Shown here in pieces: positions 6,642 to 9,310 of a DNA stretch of 9,310 bases. Within the stretch, counting starts at the first letter, position 1. Every line of letters begins with the position of its first letter. This DNA is from Clostridiales bacterium (GTDB lineage Bacteria > Bacillota > Clostridia > UBA8921), in the NCBI GenBank assembly GCA_003535395.1, contig DOHE01000334.1, positions 1 through 9,310 on the forward strand, read 5' to 3'. The translations under genes were made by a program, and so were the position numbers. The notes under the pieces were generated by a model. The model saw only the letters and a list, made by a program, of their open reading frames with translations. It made no database searches and was not told where the DNA came from.

Positions 6642-7508
6642 TTAAGCCTCCCACCGGCAATAAGCACCGCACGGAAGGATAATAGGTGCGAGAGTGGCAG
6701 GTATTCCGGTCTCACCGGCTGTAATCCTTCCATGGGGGTATTTGCGGCCCAGGGGCAACCGGAAAATATTTTCCATGACCAGAGGGGAAAGTCCGGTCGT
6801 ATACGAATTGACCAGAAAAAAAAGCGGCTGCTTCGACAATACCCGCATGCAAGCCTCCACAAAATCGTAGATCCGGTCCTCCATTTTCCAAACCTCGCCG
6901 CCAGGTCCTCGGCCATAGGAAGGCGGATCCATAATGACCGCATCATAACGGCTCTGTCGGCGCTCCTCCCGCTGAACAAATTTAAGCACATCATCCACAA
7001 TGAGCCGAACCCTTCGATCTTCCAGACCGGAAAGGCGGAGGTTTTCACCTGCCACGGCCACCATGCCCTTTGCCGCATCCACATGGCACACTTCCGCTCC
7101 GCGGGAGGCACACGCCACAGTGGCCCCTCCGGTGTAAGCAAACAGGTTTAGCACCCGAACGGGTCTTTGGCAATCCCGGATGCGTTCCATCATCCAGTCC
7201 CAGTTGACTGCCTGTTCCGGGAACAGCCCGGTATGTTTGAACCCGGTGGGATGAATGACGAACTTCAGATCTCTATATGAAAGAGTCCACTGTCCGGGAA
7301 TCCTGTTTCGAAAGCTCCACTGACCTCCCCCGGAAGAACTGCGGATGTAACGGGCATCTGCCTGTTCCCACAGTGCTCTGTCACAGGTGACCGGCCAAAT
7401 GGCTTGGGGGTCCGGTCTTCTTAGCCGGTAACTGCCCCAGCGTTCCAGTTTTTCCCCGTTTCCTGCATCCAGCAGTTCATAGTCTTCCCAGTCCTTTGCC
7501 AGCAGCAA
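6642..7508 (-). CDS. Class I SAM-dependent rRNA methyltransferase, RlmI-like
   Basis: A 288-residue S-adenosylmethionine-dependent methyltransferase of the COG1092 (RlmI-like) type, whose characterised members methylate 23S rRNA cytosine. The SAM-binding motif I VLNLFAYTGG is at 119-128, the acidic motif II D144 in CHVDAAKG, and the catalytic motif DPPSYGRG at 194-201. The C-terminus ends with LPCGAYCRWEA, typical of the group. The start is TTG at 7508, chosen because a strong SD AGGAGGG (7516-7522) lies 7 nt upstream; the nearby ATG at 7515 is out of frame. No N-terminal PUA domain is obvious. It sits between the HAD gene (15-nt gap) and the pseudouridine synthase gene (3-nt gap), which suggests joint work on rRNA. 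The exact target base is unknown. Confidence 0.88.
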   Translation of the reverse strand: MLLAKDWEDYELLDAGNGEKLERWGSYRLRRPDPQAIWPVTCDRALWEQADARYIRSSSGGGQWSFRNRIPGQWTLSYRDLKFVIHPTGFKHTGLFPEQAVNWDWMMERIRDCQRPVRVLNLFAYTGGATVACASRGAEVCHVDAAKGMVAVAGENLRLSGLEDRRVRLIVDDVLKFVQREERRQSRYDAVIMDPPSYGRGPGGEVWKMEDRIYDFVEACMRVLSKQPLFFLVNSYTTGLSPLVMENIFRLPLGRKYPHGRITAGETGIPATLAPIILPCGAYCRWEA

Positions 7509-7515
7509 GCGGCAT

Positions 7516-7522
7516 CCCTCCT
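7516..7522 (-). promoter_or_regulatory. Ribosome binding site fixing a TTG start of the methyltransferase
   Basis: AGGAGGG on the minus strand begins two bases after the HAD gene's TGA (7524-7526) and ends 7 nt before TTG at 7508. The in-frame TTG is the only start at a suitable distance, so a non-ATG start is well supported. Confidence 0.8.
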
Positions 7523-7523
7523 G

Positions 7524-8327
7524 TCACACAATCCGGGGGATACCGTCTCCCGGGGGAATGTCCTTTACGCCGCCAAGCACACAGGAGGGACCATAAGGAA
7601 ATTTTCCAAGATCCCCCATGGCCGTGACCCCGGACAGCACCAGAATCGTATCGATCTCCGATTCGATCCCGGCAATGATGTCCGTATCCATCCGGTCGCC
7701 GATGATCACTGTGTCCTCCGTCCTGCAGTCAAGCAGTTTAAGCGCCGTGCGCATCATCAGGGGGTTTGGCTTGCCGACAAAATATGCCTGTTTTCCGGTG
7801 GCGAGCTCGATGGGGGCGGTCAATGCACGGGTCGCCGGCAGGATCCCCTTTTCTCCGGGGCCTGTCATGTCCGGGTTTGTACCCACCAGTCTGGCTCCGC
7901 CCAAAATCAAACGGATGGCATGCTCGATCTTTTCGAAATTATAGGACCGTGTTTCTCCTACCACCACATAATCCGGGTTGGAATCATTCATGGAATAACC
8001 GGCATTGTACAGTGCATTCACCAGGCCGGCTTCGCCGATCACATAGGCGCTTCCGCCCGGATGCTGTGTTTTTAAAAAAAGCGCAGTGCCCAGTGCACTG
8101 GTATAGAAATGGTCTTCACTCACTTCCAGTCCCAGGCGTTTTAGCTTTTCCGCCAGCTCGCGCGGAGATCTCTCACTGCTGTTGGTTAAAAACAAAAATC
8201 TCTTTTCTTCTTTTTCCAGCCAGGACAGAAATTCAATCGTGCCCGGCAGGAGACGGTTGCCGTGGTAAATCACACCATCCATGTCGCAGATGAAGCCTGC
8301 CTTGCTGCGAATGCCGTTTATATCCAT
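7524..8327 (-). CDS. NagD-like HAD-superfamily phosphatase (subfamily IIA)
   Basis: A cytoplasmic phosphatase of 267 residues, of normal family length. Motif I DMDGV is at 15-19 (nucleophile D15, general acid D17), motif II TNSS at 48-51, motif III lysine K186 in FVGKPNP, and motif IV GDRMDTD at 210-216. The segment GTNPDMTGPGEKG and APIELATGKQAYFVGK are characteristic of the NagD/4-nitrophenylphosphatase group. The natural substrate is unknown; relatives act on nucleoside monophosphates, sugar phosphates or damaged metabolites. The ATG at 8327 is one base after the purA stop (TAA), with only a weak GAGAG site at 8332-8336, so translation probably depends on coupling to purA. The link with purA makes a nucleotide or side-product substrate plausible, but this is inference. 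Confidence 0.9.
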   Translation of the reverse strand: MDINGIRSKAGFICDMDGVIYHGNRLLPGTIEFLSWLEKEEKRFLFLTNSSERSPRELAEKLKRLGLEVSEDHFYTSALGTALFLKTQHPGGSAYVIGEAGLVNALYNAGYSMNDSNPDYVVVGETRSYNFEKIEHAIRLILGGARLVGTNPDMTGPGEKGILPATRALTAPIELATGKQAYFVGKPNPLMMRTALKLLDCRTEDTVIIGDRMDTDIIAGIESEIDTILVLSGVTAMGDLGKFPYGPSCVLGGVKDIPPGDGIPRIV

Positions 8328-8328
8328 A

Positions 8329-9309
<981 letters not shown>

Positions 9310-9310
9310 C

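Noticed and set aside
6132..7151. 339-codon open frame on the plus strand
   Set aside because: It is antisense to the pseudouridine synthase and methyltransferase genes, both strongly supported by motifs, and its protein has low-complexity composition resembling nothing known.
7513..7515. ATG as the methyltransferase start
   Set aside because: It is out of frame with the methyltransferase and sits directly against the AGGAGG site, too close to serve as its start; the TTG at 7508 is correctly spaced.

Overview
The window looks like an ordinary chromosomal core segment from a low-GC-lineage Gram-positive bacterium (Firmicutes, most likely Clostridia), although its base composition is moderately GC-rich. 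The evidence is protein style: a clostridial-type PurA with the NHLD variant, the long atypical PRPP synthetase, and AGGAGG-type ribosome binding sites with TTG start usage. There are no rRNA genes, tRNA genes, CRISPR arrays, insertion sequences or phage genes that I can see. Coding density is very high; the largest gap is 258 bp (4478-4735).

There are three transcription blocks. (1) The left minus-strand block (4477 down to 1) reads OPT-family transporter, then a phosphoglucomutase/phosphomannomutase gene, then the N-terminal third of DNA polymerase III alpha (dnaE), which runs off the left edge. (2) A single plus-strand gene at 4736-5947 encodes a 403-residue atypical ribose-phosphate pyrophosphokinase. 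It is divergent from the transporter and has its own strong promoter. (3) The right minus-strand block (9310 down to 5877) reads purA (its 5' part is outside the window), a NagD-like HAD phosphatase, an RlmI-like rRNA methyltransferase and an RluA-family pseudouridine synthase. The gene junctions are 1, 15 and 3 nt, so this is a tightly coupled operon. Its last gene overlaps the 3' end of the PRPP synthetase gene by 71 bp in convergent orientation.

Two things stand out. First, the phosphohexomutase gene has two in-frame stop codons, a TGA at codon 257 and a TAG at codon 496. There is no frameshift, and every active-site loop is still intact on both sides of the stops. This is either very recent inactivation, sequence error, or stop-codon readthrough; recent inactivation or error is the simplest reading. 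Second, the divergent intergenic region holds almost four perfect copies of a 13-bp unit (GTCACTTCCTGGG). They sit exactly between the -35 boxes of two good, oppositely directed sigma-A-type promoters, and a hairpin overlaps one of those boxes. This looks like a regulatory site shared by the transporter and the PRPP synthetase gene.

Functionally the region joins nucleotide metabolism (PRPP supply, AMP synthesis), rRNA modification (methyltransferase plus pseudouridine synthase), DNA replication, sugar-phosphate metabolism and peptide uptake. I see no clear new multi-gene system; the unusual features are at the level of the broken or recoded mutase and the repeat-bearing divergent promoter.
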